The notes under the pieces: generated by a model
Databases searched by the model: none
What the model was told of the DNA's origin: nothing
Seen by the model: only the letters and a program-made list of their open reading frames with translations
NCBI GenBank assembly: GCA_026391595.1
Contig: JAPLDY010000070.1
Span: 1-49,394, forward strand
Source: Bacteroidia bacterium
GTDB taxonomy: Bacteria; Bacteroidota; Bacteroidia; Bacteroidales; VadinHA17
DNA: 49,394 nt
Direction: 5' to 3'
In this document: positions 16,925 through 25,775 of the stretch, piece after piece
Numbering within the stretch: position 1 is the first letter of the stretch
Layout of the letters: the number at the start of each line of letters is the position of its first letter
Position numbers and translations under genes: made by a program

Positions 16925-18394
16925 TTAACTTTCAAAATATACCTTCCCCTTCTCCAGTGCATTCCTCAGATCGCTATAGGGAAGTTCCCGTATTCCATAA
17001 TTTTTCGTTGCACATAATGCTGCTGCCGTTCCTGCTGCCTGACCTTGTCCCATGCAACACACTGTATTTCTTGTTGACATATGTGCCTGGAAGTCTGATG
17101 TGATGAGCATCCCGGCAGCGAGAAGATTGTCAATACCTTTAACCCTCAATGCCTTGTATGGCACGCCATATGTTCCACCGTTCTTTATCTGGTACCGGGG
17201 TGCTGAATCGTGGAATCCATAGACCATAATATCATCATCAAAATGTTTTGCCTCTATAACATCTGTCAGCGAAATATCATAATCGCAGGTGATTGTCCTG
17301 CCGCGCCTGATATTCAGTGAAGGGCTTGTCCTGGCAATAAATGCATTCTCGCATCCAGGGAGGTATTTTCTGAAAAGCTCCAGTGTCTTGTACTGATTCT
17401 GCCTGATAATGAGTTCTGCTTTGGCAACTTCATCCCTGTTTGTTGGGCTGACCGGAAGCTTATAATTTACTTTTATGAACATCAGGTAATTATCATGTAC
17501 AGTAGTCGTAATCAATCCTGCTCCAAGTTTGACCACTCCATCGACAAATTCCTGTGGCAGTTTACCCTTTATTGTATAACCGCTCTCACTTCCGAACCTG
17601 ATGATCTGCCCCTCCTTCCCGTCTCGTATCCCATAGGCCAGGTCACCCAGTGCATTGTTTTTCACAAGATAAGCATACAGTTTTTCAATATTCACATTTC
17701 CAAGCGCCATACTGTTACATACAGGATGATCATTCAACTCTTTGAATTCCGCTCCGGCATAAGCAGATAGATCTCCGTAAGCAGTGCTGTCTATGAAACA
17801 TTTACCTTTGAACAGTTCCCTTCCCATCCTGCTCTGGGTAATCACACCCTCTATTAATGTACCTTTCTTTGCTGCCCCGGCTACAAGGGTATTCGTGAAT
17901 ATGCCTACTCCCGCTTCTGAAAGCATTTCGAGTACTACCAGCTTATATAATTCAGTGTCGATGGCAGTGCAGACATCATCATAGTCGATCTTCCCGGTTA
18001 CATCACCATGTCCTGTGGTTCCTCCGACAGGAAGCAGACGGTCGATTATCTCCTGGGCAATGCCTTTGACAACCTGTCTCTTTTCTACACCCGGAAAAAC
18101 CTTCCAAAGGTTGAAGAAGCTGTGCAGGGCAGTTCCGCCTTCAACAACTGTTCCTCCGGTATATCCTTTTCCTTCCAGCAAGGCAGTTTTTGCTCCATTT
18201 CTTGCTGCAGCAATTGCAGCGACCACACCTGCAGTACCTCCGCCGGCCACAACCACATCGAATTCTTTAACCGGATATTTCCTGACATCTTCCTTCCCGG
18301 ATAATTGGTCGACCGGATATGAAAGTGACTTACCTGCAGCAGGCACTGCTAAACCCGCCATCATCAAATTTTTTGAAAAGTTCCTTCGGTCCAT
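16925..18394 (-). CDS. FAD-dependent oxidoreductase with Tat-like signal
   Basis: A 489-residue flavoprotein of the FAD_oxidored type (glucose-inhibited-division/succinate-dehydrogenase-like fold). The N-terminal DRRNFSKNLMMAG stretch looks like a Tat signal, fitting export of a cofactor-loaded protein. The dinucleotide-binding motif is AGGGTAGVVAA (G51-G56), followed by LLEGKGYTGGT. The C-terminal GIDNLLAAGMLITSDFQAHMSTRNTVCCMGQGQAAGTAAALC stretch, quoted here only as the family-typical end region, closes the FAD site around residues 425-470. Such proteins are common next to polysaccharide loci in Bacteroidota and related phyla, but their substrates are mostly unknown. It lies 84 bases upstream of the kinase gene on the same strand and is divergent from the cupin gene. 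Confidence 0.85.
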   Translation of the reverse strand: MDRRNFSKNLMMAGLAVPAAGKSLSYPVDQLSGKEDVRKYPVKEFDVVVAGGGTAGVVAAIAAARNGAKTALLEGKGYTGGTVVEGGTALHSFFNLWKVFPGVEKRQVVKGIAQEIIDRLLPVGGTTGHGDVTGKIDYDDVCTAIDTELYKLVVLEMLSEAGVGIFTNTLVAGAAKKGTLIEGVITQSRMGRELFKGKCFIDSTAYGDLSAYAGAEFKELNDHPVCNSMALGNVNIEKLYAYLVKNNALGDLAYGIRDGKEGQIIRFGSESGYTIKGKLPQEFVDGVVKLGAGLITTTVHDNYLMFIKVNYKLPVSPTNRDEVAKAELIIRQNQYKTLELFRKYLPGCENAFIARTSPSLNIRRGRTITCDYDISLTDVIEAKHFDDDIMVYGFHDSAPRYQIKNGGTYGVPYKALRVKGIDNLLAAGMLITSDFQAHMSTRNTVCCMGQGQAAGTAAALCATKNYGIRELPYSDLRNALEKGKVYFES

Positions 18395-18586
18395 AATTTT
18401 AGCTTTATTTCACGTTAAATTTATCAGTTTAAAGAATTACTTGCACATCTGCTGCAATAAATGTCAGGCATAATCCATAAAAAAAGTTAAAAGCATGTAA
18501 ATTCAGCATGTTTTGAGCGTTCTATTATATATTTTGGTAAATTGAATTCCTAAAATTACAATAGTTTATTCTTATCTGATCCGGCT

Positions 18587-19387
18587 ATGAAAATCAGAAT
18601 TCATGCGACAATGAAAGCTTGCCTGACGGCAATCTTATCTCTGTTTATATTATCATCATCGATAGCGCAAAAAACTCTCAATTCAGGTGTTTATGAGTGG
18701 AAGAACCTAAAAGCCAAAGGAAAATACGGCATTCAGGTAAGAAATATTCTGAAGAGCCCGACACGCTCCCTCGGGATGTTTGAAATAAATGCATTTACAT
18801 TAATTGGTGGCTATTCTGTTAAGGAATACCGGATTAAAGAGGGTATTGATGAACTTATCATAATCAAGGAGGGTTCAGCAGTCATTTCTGTAAATGAAAG
18901 AACCGAAAGGCTTGGTGAAGGAAGCATAGTGGTTGCCTCCCAGGGTGATGTAATTAAGATACTGAACGGTGCGAAAAATGACCTCACTTTCTATTCATTT
19001 AAATTCAAACCACGGCAGTCAGCAGGTATGACACCTATCAGCAAAAAAACTGAACCGTTCATAAAAGACTGGAACGATATTGAATACAAAGTAAATGCTA
19101 ACGGCGGAAGACGTGATATTATACAGCAGCCCGTCACTGCCCTGAAAGAGTTGGAAATGCATACAACCCAGCTTAAGGAAGGTCTTCCCAGTCACACCGC
19201 TCACACGCATCCCGATGAAGAGATCATCCTTGTGCGATTCGGTAAGGTGGAGGAATCGATAAAAGGCAATCCCTTTCAGAGCGGACCGGGATCGATAATA
19301 TTTCTTAGCAACGATGATGATCATGGTATCCGCAATGTTGATACCGGCCCTTGTGAATATTATGCTATAAGGTGGCTCACATATTGA
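18587..19387 (+). CDS. Secreted bicupin-type protein
   Basis: A 266-residue protein with a signal peptide (cleavage near SSIAQ) and two cupin-like halves. The first half carries GIDELIIIKEGSAVISVNE and GEGSIVVASQGD. The second carries the better conserved metal-binding pattern PSHTAHTHPDEEIILVRFG with FLSNDDDHGIRN, which supplies His and Glu ligands. Cupins can be isomerases, dioxygenases or sugar-binding proteins; which applies here is not visible. Two start codons are possible (18587 and 18611); both keep the signal peptide. It starts a short + strand group with the NagA-like amidohydrolase and the TIM-barrel protein and is divergent from the flavoprotein, with which it shares a 192-base spacer. 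Confidence 0.8.
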   Translation: MKIRIHATMKACLTAILSLFILSSSIAQKTLNSGVYEWKNLKAKGKYGIQVRNILKSPTRSLGMFEINAFTLIGGYSVKEYRIKEGIDELIIIKEGSAVISVNERTERLGEGSIVVASQGDVIKILNGAKNDLTFYSFKFKPRQSAGMTPISKKTEPFIKDWNDIEYKVNANGGRRDIIQQPVTALKELEMHTTQLKEGLPSHTAHTHPDEEIILVRFGKVEESIKGNPFQSGPGSIIFLSNDDDHGIRNVDTGPCEYYAIRWLTY

Positions 19388-19425
19388 ATCATCATTTATA
19401 AAAGTGCAGTACAATTAAAATACAT

Positions 19426-20682
19426 ATGTGCAGAAACTTCATCAATAAAGTATTTTATATTAAGTTTTTTGTATTTATCCTGTTCTCTGCATCAGCTTGT
19501 AGCGGTGATAATCAGGAGATAGCAGGCCTTTTGTATTCTGATAATAAACCTGTTTCTGTCGGAATAAGTGATGGAAGGATAACCTCTGTAAAACATATTG
19601 GTAAACTGCCCGCTGATATCCATGACATTTTTATTGCCCCCGGATTTATCGATAACCAGGTAAATGGTTTTGCTGGAGTATCATTCACTTTCGGAGGAGG
19701 TGAACTGACACCGGAAGGTGTTAAGAAAGCTACAATCGAGCTTTGGAAAACAGGAGTAACTACTTATCTGCCAACGCTTACCACTAACAGTCATGAGCTG
19801 CTTTTAAAGAATTTTACTCTCCTTGCAGGGGTGATTGATGATCCTGATCTCCTCGGTTCCATTCCCGGCTTTCACCTTGAAGGACCTTATATTTCACCTG
19901 TAGATGGATTCAGGGGTGCCCATCCGAAGATTTATGTGCGCCAGCCCGACTGGACTGAATTTCTTGAACTCAACAAAGCCGCCGGGAATAGAATTATCCA
20001 GGTTACGATTGCACCTGAAGTTGAGGGTGCTTTAGATTTCATTTCCAAATGCAGGAGTGCCGGCATTATTGTAGCCCTTGGACATCATAATGGCGATGCA
20101 CAATCAATTACTGCGGCAATTGACCAGGGAGCGGCTATTGCAACACATCTCGGCAACGGATGCGCAAATATGATCAACAGGCATCTGAATCCACTGTGGC
20201 CGCAATTGTCAGACGACCGGCTTATGATAAGCATCATAGGTGACGGCTTTCATCTTAATCCTGAAGAGATAAGAGTTTTCTATAAGGTCAAAGGACCGGA
20301 AAAAACAATTATCACGTCTGATGTGACAAGTTACACTGCTTTGCCTCCCGGCAAGTTCGTAAATGCCGAGGGAGACTCTCTTGAGCTGACACGCGAAGGA
20401 ATGGTAAGGTATCCTGCCCAGAATGTGCTTGCCGGTTCAGCTTTACCTTTGAAGAAAGGCATAGCAAATGTGATGAAGGTCACCGGTTGTACCGTGGAAG
20501 AGGCCGTTAATATGGCAACCAGAAATCCGGCAAAACTATACGGATGGAGTGACCGCGGCATTATCGGGCCGGGTAAACGTGCTGATCTTGTGTTATTTAA
20601 AATAGTTGATAATGAAATTGTCATTATGAGAACAATTGTAAGCGGCAAAGTAGTCTACGACAGGAATACCATCATAAAATAA
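19426..20682 (+). CDS. Lipid-anchored NagA-like amidohydrolase
   Basis: A 418-residue amidohydrolase resembling N-acetylglucosamine-6-phosphate deacetylase. The metal and catalytic pattern is present: PGFIDNQVNG (Gln/Asn version as in the E. coli type), HLEGPYIS (E152), LGHHNG (H220), ATHLGNG (H241) and TSDVTS with D299 as the general acid/base. The FNAM loop next to the second histidine, which helps bind the phosphorylated amino sugar in NagA, is replaced by GNGCAN. The N-terminus is a lipoprotein signal with lipobox SASAC (C25). An extracytoplasmic location is odd for an enzyme of sugar-phosphate metabolism and suggests a different substrate, perhaps an N-acetylated or amide-bearing sugar. 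It sits 38 bases after the cupin gene and 35 bases before the TIM-barrel gene. Confidence 0.82.
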   Translation: MCRNFINKVFYIKFFVFILFSASACSGDNQEIAGLLYSDNKPVSVGISDGRITSVKHIGKLPADIHDIFIAPGFIDNQVNGFAGVSFTFGGGELTPEGVKKATIELWKTGVTTYLPTLTTNSHELLLKNFTLLAGVIDDPDLLGSIPGFHLEGPYISPVDGFRGAHPKIYVRQPDWTEFLELNKAAGNRIIQVTIAPEVEGALDFISKCRSAGIIVALGHHNGDAQSITAAIDQGAAIATHLGNGCANMINRHLNPLWPQLSDDRLMISIIGDGFHLNPEEIRVFYKVKGPEKTIITSDVTSYTALPPGKFVNAEGDSLELTREGMVRYPAQNVLAGSALPLKKGIANVMKVTGCTVEEAVNMATRNPAKLYGWSDRGIIGPGKRADLVLFKIVDNEIVIMRTIVSGKVVYDRNTIIK

Positions 20683-20717
20683 TAGTTCAATCTAATTAAT
20701 TAATAATTGAGTTATAT

Positions 20718-21701
20718 ATGAAAAATTCACCCATCTCAAGGCGCAGGTTCCTTGGCACTACTGCAGCAGCTGCAGCAGCATTTGCAATAATACCTGTCGA
20801 TGCACTGGCAATACCCAAAAAGAACAAGAAGCCCAATTCCAAAGTTGGTGGCGTCCAGCTGGGATGCACCACATACAGCTATCGCGGTATGCCGCATAGG
20901 GTTGATGATGTTATCCAATACCTTCTGCTGGCAGGGATCACCCAGATAGAGCTTAGAAGCGTTGCCGAGGAGGACCTCGGACTCCCTTCACTACCTCCCA
21001 GGCCTCGCGGCCAGGACATCTCTGAAAAGGAAAAGGCTGATTATGCCAAAGCTGCTGACGAATTAAGAGAAAAGCAGCGCCAGTGGAGGCTGTCACTTCC
21101 AATGTCGAGATATGATGACATGCGCAAAAAATTCAATAATGCAGGTATAAAAGTGAACATCGCGAAGTTAACACCTTCATCCTGGTCAGATGAAGAGATA
21201 GACTATGCATACAATGCAGCAAAAACTCTTGGTTCAATAGGGATTACCGATGAGTACAGCGACATGGCGATCAAGCGCCTTGGCAAGTTTGCTGAAAAGC
21301 ATCACAGTCTGGCCATGTATCATACTCACCAGCAGCCTGCTGAACCCGGTTTTTCTTTCGATACCATGTTCACATATTCTCCGGCAAACTACCTGAACCT
21401 GGATGCCGGTCATTATTTCGGAGCAACAGGGTTACATCCAAACGATGTTATCACCAAGTATCATAATAAGATGCGGAGTATTCATATCAAGGATAAAACT
21501 GGTCCGAAGAGCACACCTGCAGGCGCCAATATGCCATTTGGAAAAGGAGAGACTCCCATTGCTGATATTCTTCTTCTTCTTAAGAAAGAGAAATGGCCGA
21601 TCAACGTTGATGTCGAGCTTGAGTATCAGATACCAGAAGGCTCTGATGCTGCAAAGGAAACAGCAAAAAGCATTGAATATATGAGGAATATCCTGGAATA
21701 A
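20718..21701 (+). CDS. Tat-exported xylose-isomerase-like TIM-barrel protein
   Basis: A 327-residue protein of the sugar-phosphate isomerase/epimerase (AP endonuclease 2) family. The N-terminus SRRRFLGTTAAAAAAF is a Tat signal. The barrel includes LGCTTYSYRGMP, ITQIELRSV, LAMYHTHQQ, YLNLDAGHYFG, SIHIKDKTG and PINVDVELEY, which supply the usual His, Asp and Glu metal ligands on the barrel rim. Exported members of this fold occur in Bacteroidota clusters with Gfo/Idh/MocA oxidoreductases, where some act on 3-keto sugars by epimerisation or elimination. The true reaction here is unknown. It ends the + strand group, 12 bases before the convergent end of the LolA-like gene. Confidence 0.85.
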   Translation: MKNSPISRRRFLGTTAAAAAAFAIIPVDALAIPKKNKKPNSKVGGVQLGCTTYSYRGMPHRVDDVIQYLLLAGITQIELRSVAEEDLGLPSLPPRPRGQDISEKEKADYAKAADELREKQRQWRLSLPMSRYDDMRKKFNNAGIKVNIAKLTPSSWSDEEIDYAYNAAKTLGSIGITDEYSDMAIKRLGKFAEKHHSLAMYHTHQQPAEPGFSFDTMFTYSPANYLNLDAGHYFGATGLHPNDVITKYHNKMRSIHIKDKTGPKSTPAGANMPFGKGETPIADILLLLKKEKWPINVDVELEYQIPEGSDAAKETAKSIEYMRNILE

Positions 21702-21723
21702 GAAAATACCTCATTATTTGAGG
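21702..21723 (-). terminator. Possible terminator of the envelope-transport operon
   Basis: Read on the - strand, CCTCA pairs with TGAGG around a five-base loop that includes the TAA stop of the LolA-like gene, and is followed by the T-rich stretch TATTTTCTTATT. The stem has only five pairs. On the + strand no T-tract follows, so it would act for the - strand operon only. Confidence 0.35.
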
Positions 21724-22457
21724 GATGCCTTTGAGAATATAGTTGCAGGAATAATTTCATCAAGCTTGATGGATTCTATGATAAACTGAGTGCCATCCCC
21801 GGTTTTAAGCATATCCTTATACACTACTTTCATCGGATACCATCGTCCCTGAATTCTTGTAATATTGTACAGCTGAGTCCTTTTCAGCAGTTTGCCGCTT
21901 TTTCCAAAAAGCTCTTCTTTAAGAGGAATGCTACGCTCCTGGTCGACCCATAGCTTTCTTACTTCATATGCTTCGCCTTTGTTTACGGCATTCAGCTGAA
22001 GGATCCAGCACTTCCGGTTTTGCAGCGTATCGGATCCTGTGACCGATGCATTATAATGACTTGAAAGTCCGGGATCTTCCATCATATCTTCATAAGACAG
22101 ATCGGAACCCATTACCGACTGCCGGAGCATTTGCCCGGTTATCTGTATAATCCTGTCAGTAGAAGGGGAGAAGATCCACAGCTTATCTTCCAGCTTCAGC
22201 ATTTTTGTGCCTTTCTCCCTTGCTGGATTTGTATATTCCGTGAAAGCTTTTTCTTCACCTTCAGCCCAGGATTTAAATTCAATTGTCCTGCTGCCCCTGG
22301 CACCGCTTATCACCATTTTTACCGTCATTATTTGTGTTTTGGCTGAGAGGTTTTTATCTATGAGATTGAGGATCTCTTTACCTGAAGGTTGTGAGAATAG
22401 CGGTACCATCAGGAATATTGTTATCAGGGTAAGAAATGTTCTCATTTTATGTGTCAA
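21714..22457 (-). CDS. LolA-like outer-membrane lipoprotein-sorting family protein
   Basis: A 247-residue periplasmic protein with a signal peptide (cleavage near LFSQ). It matches the LolA-like 'outer membrane lipoprotein-sorting protein' type: TVKMVISGARGSRTIEFKSW, KMLKLEDKLWIFSPSTDRI, LRQSVMGSDLSYEDMMED and KLWVDQERSIPLKEELF are its conserved strands, forming an open half-barrel that can hold a lipid. The start at 22457 has an alternative four codons later, which gives the tidier signal peptide. It is the last gene of the - strand operon, six bases after the second permease. The context suggests it carries a lipid or lipoprotein from the inner-membrane ABC complex towards the outer membrane. 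Confidence 0.85.
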   Translation of the reverse strand: MTHKMRTFLTLITIFLMVPLFSQPSGKEILNLIDKNLSAKTQIMTVKMVISGARGSRTIEFKSWAEGEEKAFTEYTNPAREKGTKMLKLEDKLWIFSPSTDRIIQITGQMLRQSVMGSDLSYEDMMEDPGLSSHYNASVTGSDTLQNRKCWILQLNAVNKGEAYEVRKLWVDQERSIPLKEELFGKSGKLLKRTQLYNITRIQGRWYPMKVVYKDMLKTGDGTQFIIESIKLDEIIPATIFSKASLK

Positions 22458-22463
22458 CTTTTT

Positions 22464-23741
22464 TTATTGTAATTGAAGCTCTTTGAAAAGCCTTGCTGTT
22501 TGTCTTCTATAGATACCTATTCCCGAGAGCATTGTCCCTATCAGGGTTGCCAGTATGCCGGGAATAAATCCAATATAATATGCTTCCGTAGTAATTCTCG
22601 TTCTGAAGACTCCCGGCATAAGCATTGTTGCATTCTGCATGGCGCCGCTGAGATCAAGGCCTTTTTGCTGTAAGAGGTAAGAGAGTGCCAGTCCTGCTGC
22701 TGAACCAATGATTGAACCTGATATACCGATAAAAAGTGATTCAGCTATCATCGAACGGTAAACATGTCCTTTTTCTTCACCCATAGCCAGCCTGAGTCCA
22801 ACTTCTCCATATCTTCTAAGTCCTCCGACAAGTCCTGCATTCCAGAGTACCACGGACAGGACAAGAATAAAAACAAAACTTATAATTCCTACGACACCAT
22901 CCATAAGATCGATCATCCCTCCAAGATCATTCTGATCACGTAACCTTATCATTACCGGTGCAAATTCATTATTATCTGCCTGATGATTGTTGTTGAATGA
23001 TGTCATCAGCTCTGTTGCCTTCGCATCATCATAATAATCAATATCATTGAATCCAAGTATCTCATTGCAGGCATCTTCCATATCGAGTGCTTTTCTTGCA
23101 TCCGAAATATCCATGATGACAGATCCTCTGTCCAGCGCTGAAATGCCATAACTTATTGTTCCGGAAACAGTATAATTGCTAATCGTCATTCCCCCGAACA
23201 TGGTTGAACCTATAAAAGTAACCTTGTCGAGGAGGCTTATCCCGAGCTTTTTTGCAAATGTATGACTGACAAGTATTTCTCCGGGACCCCGAGGAAGCTG
23301 ACCTTCAATAAGTATTTTATTCAGGTTGAGCCTTTCAGCTTCACCTGATCTTGAATCGAAAAAATTAACAGCAAGCCCGGCAAAAGGACCCTGGCTCTTT
23401 GTTTCGCCTGCACTGTCAGGCAGATCGAGCAGTCCTCCGAACTCAATCCTTTCAACCCATGAAACAGAAGGATAATCTCTTCTCAGTTCAGAAAGGATCT
23501 CCTGCGTACCGGTGAGTGAAAGGTCGACAGGGATCTGATCCATACTTTCCCTGTATGCTTTTGTAATTACCTTTACATGACCTGTAGATAGTTTGGCGTT
23601 CATATTAATTGAGTCGCCCAGAACGCCATTTATCCATGTTGTCAGGAGAACGGTCAGCATTACGCCCAGTGCGACGACTATCAGCGGCAACCGGCTCCTG
23701 TGGCTGTCCCTGAGCAAACCTTTTATTAGAAACTTGATCAT
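22464..23741 (-). CDS. ABC transporter permease, FtsX/MacB/LolCE type (second)
   Basis: A 425-residue inner-membrane permease. It has one N-terminal membrane span (RLPLIVVALGVMLTVLLTTWI), a large periplasmic MacB-like domain (about 40-280), and three C-terminal spans of the FtsX domain (VVGIISFVFILVLSVVLW, SLFIGISGSIIGSAAGLALSY, GFIPGILATLIGTMLSGIGIY; given in pieces as seen). The cytoplasmic loop GLRRYGEVGLRLAMGEEKGH contains the coupling helix that contacts the ATPase. Its start overlaps the stop of the first permease by ATGA, so the two are translationally coupled and likely form a heterodimer. Proteins of this type extract or push lipids, lipoproteins or peptides; they are not classic import permeases. 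Confidence 0.9.
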   Translation of the reverse strand: MIKFLIKGLLRDSHRSRLPLIVVALGVMLTVLLTTWINGVLGDSINMNAKLSTGHVKVITKAYRESMDQIPVDLSLTGTQEILSELRRDYPSVSWVERIEFGGLLDLPDSAGETKSQGPFAGLAVNFFDSRSGEAERLNLNKILIEGQLPRGPGEILVSHTFAKKLGISLLDKVTFIGSTMFGGMTISNYTVSGTISYGISALDRGSVIMDISDARKALDMEDACNEILGFNDIDYYDDAKATELMTSFNNNHQADNNEFAPVMIRLRDQNDLGGMIDLMDGVVGIISFVFILVLSVVLWNAGLVGGLRRYGEVGLRLAMGEEKGHVYRSMIAESLFIGISGSIIGSAAGLALSYLLQQKGLDLSGAMQNATMLMPGVFRTRITTEAYYIGFIPGILATLIGTMLSGIGIYRRQTARLFKELQLQ

Positions 23742-24913
23742 TGAATTTTCCCCCTTAATGCTTCAGTTGGTTTCATCCCTGCGATTTTTCTGGATGGTAT
23801 AAAACTCACGATGGTCGTCGTGATCAGAATAATCAGAGTCATTGTAATTATAGTCCCTGCTGCATAAGCCGGAAAGATCTTTTCCGCTATGGTAAGCCCA
23901 TATCCCTCAATGCCTTTTGGCATTCCGAATCCCTTTTTTGCCACCATATATAATATAGGTGTCCCCCAGACTGCAGCAGCAATAACCGAAAGTATTGAAT
24001 GCATTGCACCTTCAACCGTAAAAAGCCATACTACCTGCCAGCGGGTCATTCCAAGGGCAACATATGTTCCTATTTCCTTTTGCCTCCTGAATATGGTAAG
24101 CACCTGTGTATCAAATACTGCAAGCAAAGCAAGTGACAGAAGAATTATATAAACAACAATTCCTCCAACACCTTTTGCTTTAATGATCGTGTCGATCTCC
24201 ATGAACAGGCTGTCATAGCCCTTATGGATCCACCCCGGTACAGTCGGGACCGATATTAATCCCTGTTTAAGGATAATATATGTGACCTGATCTCCAATCC
24301 CGGTCATTTTCTGCAAGTTATCAAGCGATACCCATACCTGATTGTTATCAATTTCAGGGACGTTCGTATGGAATATCCCTGCAATTCTTATCTCTGCCGC
24401 ATCAAAAGTTCCGTTCGCATCCCTCCATCTTATTGTTACAAGATCTCCCATGCCAAGTCTTGTGGCCTTTGCCATCCTGGTTCCGATCAATGCATTTATA
24501 ACTGCTGAATCAACTTTGAGATCAGCTGTCGGCATCTGAATAATATTCTGGGAAGGATCAATCCCTTTCATCAGGATGTTTCTCATTCTGCCTTCAGGGT
24601 AAACTGAAGCCTGTGTCACCAGTACAGGTACAGCCTGTCCATCCCTGCAGAGCTGACCGATCTCAGCAGGCAGATTACCATGTCCGTCGTTCAGACTTAG
24701 CGGATCGTATGGATCATATAGTTCATGCCAGTATTCACCTCCTCCCACTTCCCAGTTAATCATGTCCCTCTTTGCCTGCCGGTTCCATCCTTCAATGACA
24801 CCCGACTGGAATACAATCATAAAAAGTGCAAGTGAAAGGACAAAGACATTGAGCCAGGTTCTGAGACCTGCCCCCATCAGATTTTTGAAAGCAAGTTTAA
24901 AAGCGAGCATCAT
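23738..24913 (-). CDS. ABC transporter permease, FtsX/MacB/LolCE type (first)
   Basis: A 391-residue permease with the same layout as its neighbour: N-terminal membrane span (WLNVFVLSLALFMIVFQSG), periplasmic MacB-like domain (about 40-240) and three C-terminal spans of the FtsX domain. The coupling loop carries IFRRQKEIGTYVALGMTRWQ, the typical contact motif for the LolD-type ATPase. The pairing of two different permeases with one ATPase and a LolA-like protein parallels LolCDE, although sequence alone does not show that lipoproteins are the cargo. It starts nine bases after the ATPase gene ends. Confidence 0.9.
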   Translation of the reverse strand: MMLAFKLAFKNLMGAGLRTWLNVFVLSLALFMIVFQSGVIEGWNRQAKRDMINWEVGGGEYWHELYDPYDPLSLNDGHGNLPAEIGQLCRDGQAVPVLVTQASVYPEGRMRNILMKGIDPSQNIIQMPTADLKVDSAVINALIGTRMAKATRLGMGDLVTIRWRDANGTFDAAEIRIAGIFHTNVPEIDNNQVWVSLDNLQKMTGIGDQVTYIILKQGLISVPTVPGWIHKGYDSLFMEIDTIIKAKGVGGIVVYIILLSLALLAVFDTQVLTIFRRQKEIGTYVALGMTRWQVVWLFTVEGAMHSILSVIAAAVWGTPILYMVAKKGFGMPKGIEGYGLTIAEKIFPAYAAGTIITMTLIILITTTIVSFIPSRKIAGMKPTEALRGKIQ

Positions 24914-24922
24914 TGCTTTGTT

Positions 24923-25621
24923 TTATTGTTTAACAGTTTCATCGTGCGATACCTTGCCATCAATCAGAGTTATCTTCCGCTTCAGATAACTGATCACCTT
25001 ATCGTCATGAGTGGCAAAGATGAAAGTTGTTTTAAGCTCATTGTTCAGCTTCTCCATTGTCTTCAGGATGTGATGTGAATTATCAGCATCAAGGTTGGCG
25101 GTAGGCTCATCGGCCAGAACTATTTCCGGATGTTTTACCATCGCCCTGGCAATTGCAACTCTCTGGCATTCACCACCTGACAATTGTGCCGGCCTGGATT
25201 TTATCTTGTCAGTGAGGCCTACCCATTCCAAAGCTTCATGCACTGCTTTTTCCCTTTCGCCTGATGTCATTTTCAGAAGTAGAAGTGGAAATTCAGTATT
25301 CTCAAACACCGTATAAACAGGCAGCAGGTTGTATGTCTGAAAGATAAACCCCATGTGTCTCCTTCGCATCAGTGCAGCTTTTCCGGGCGACAGATCCTTA
25401 CTTGAATTTCCCAGGATGATTGCGTCACCATCGCTCGGATTATCAAGCAATCCAATGATATTCAGCAAAGTTGTCTTACCGGAACCGGATGGCCCGACGA
25501 CTCCAGAAAATTCACCTTTAGAGAAAGTGAGGTTTATTCCGCTGAGTGCCGTGAATTCACTTAATCCCATAGGGAATCTTTTCGTCAGATCCTTCACATT
25601 AATGATTTCCGAATTATTCAT
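24923..25621 (-). CDS. LolD/MacB-type ABC transporter ATP-binding protein
   Basis: A 232-residue ATPase. Walker A is GPSGSGKT (43-50), the signature is LSGGECQRVAIARA, Walker B is IVLADEPTANLD and the H-loop reads FATHDDKV. The Q-loop region MGFIFQTYNLLPVYTVFEN is typical of the LolD/MacB group that works with FtsX-type permeases. It is encoded first of the four transport genes and sits downstream of a 7-bp tandem repeat. The likely role is to power the two permeases encoded next to it. Confidence 0.94.
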   Translation of the reverse strand: MNNSEIINVKDLTKRFPMGLSEFTALSGINLTFSKGEFSGVVGPSGSGKTTLLNIIGLLDNPSDGDAIILGNSSKDLSPGKAALMRRRHMGFIFQTYNLLPVYTVFENTEFPLLLLKMTSGEREKAVHEALEWVGLTDKIKSRPAQLSGGECQRVAIARAMVKHPEIVLADEPTANLDADNSHHILKTMEKLNNELKTTFIFATHDDKVISYLKRKITLIDGKVSHDETVKQ

Positions 25622-25698
25622 TATATGATTTTTAAATTATCGAAACCTTTATAAGCTACTTGTTTCCAGTTTCTGATTGCTTGTCATTGTTACATGGT

Positions 25699-25765
25699 TA
25701 ACCAGTAACCAGTAACCAGTAACCAGTAACCAGTAACCAGTAACCAGTAACCAGTAACCAGTAAC
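25699..25765. repeat. Perfect 7-bp tandem repeat, nine copies
   Basis: Nine uninterrupted copies of TAACCAG (25699-25761), ending in a partial TAAC. It lies in the 154-base spacer between the outer-membrane barrel gene, whose stop codon is at 25776, and the start of the ATPase gene at 25621. On the transcribed strand it reads CTGGTTA repeats and lies 78 to 144 bases upstream of the ATPase start. Simple repeats of this type can change length by slipped-strand replication. Confidence 0.97.
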
Positions 25766-25775
25766 ATAACATCCT

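Noticed and set aside
18395-18586. Promoter boxes in the spacer between the flavoprotein and cupin genes
   Set aside because: TATATTTTGG-like stretches are close to, but do not fit, the TAnnTTTG spacing, and no paired -33 element is clear.
25699-25765. CRISPR-like array
   Set aside because: The unit is only 7 bases long with no spacers and no cas genes; it is a simple tandem repeat.
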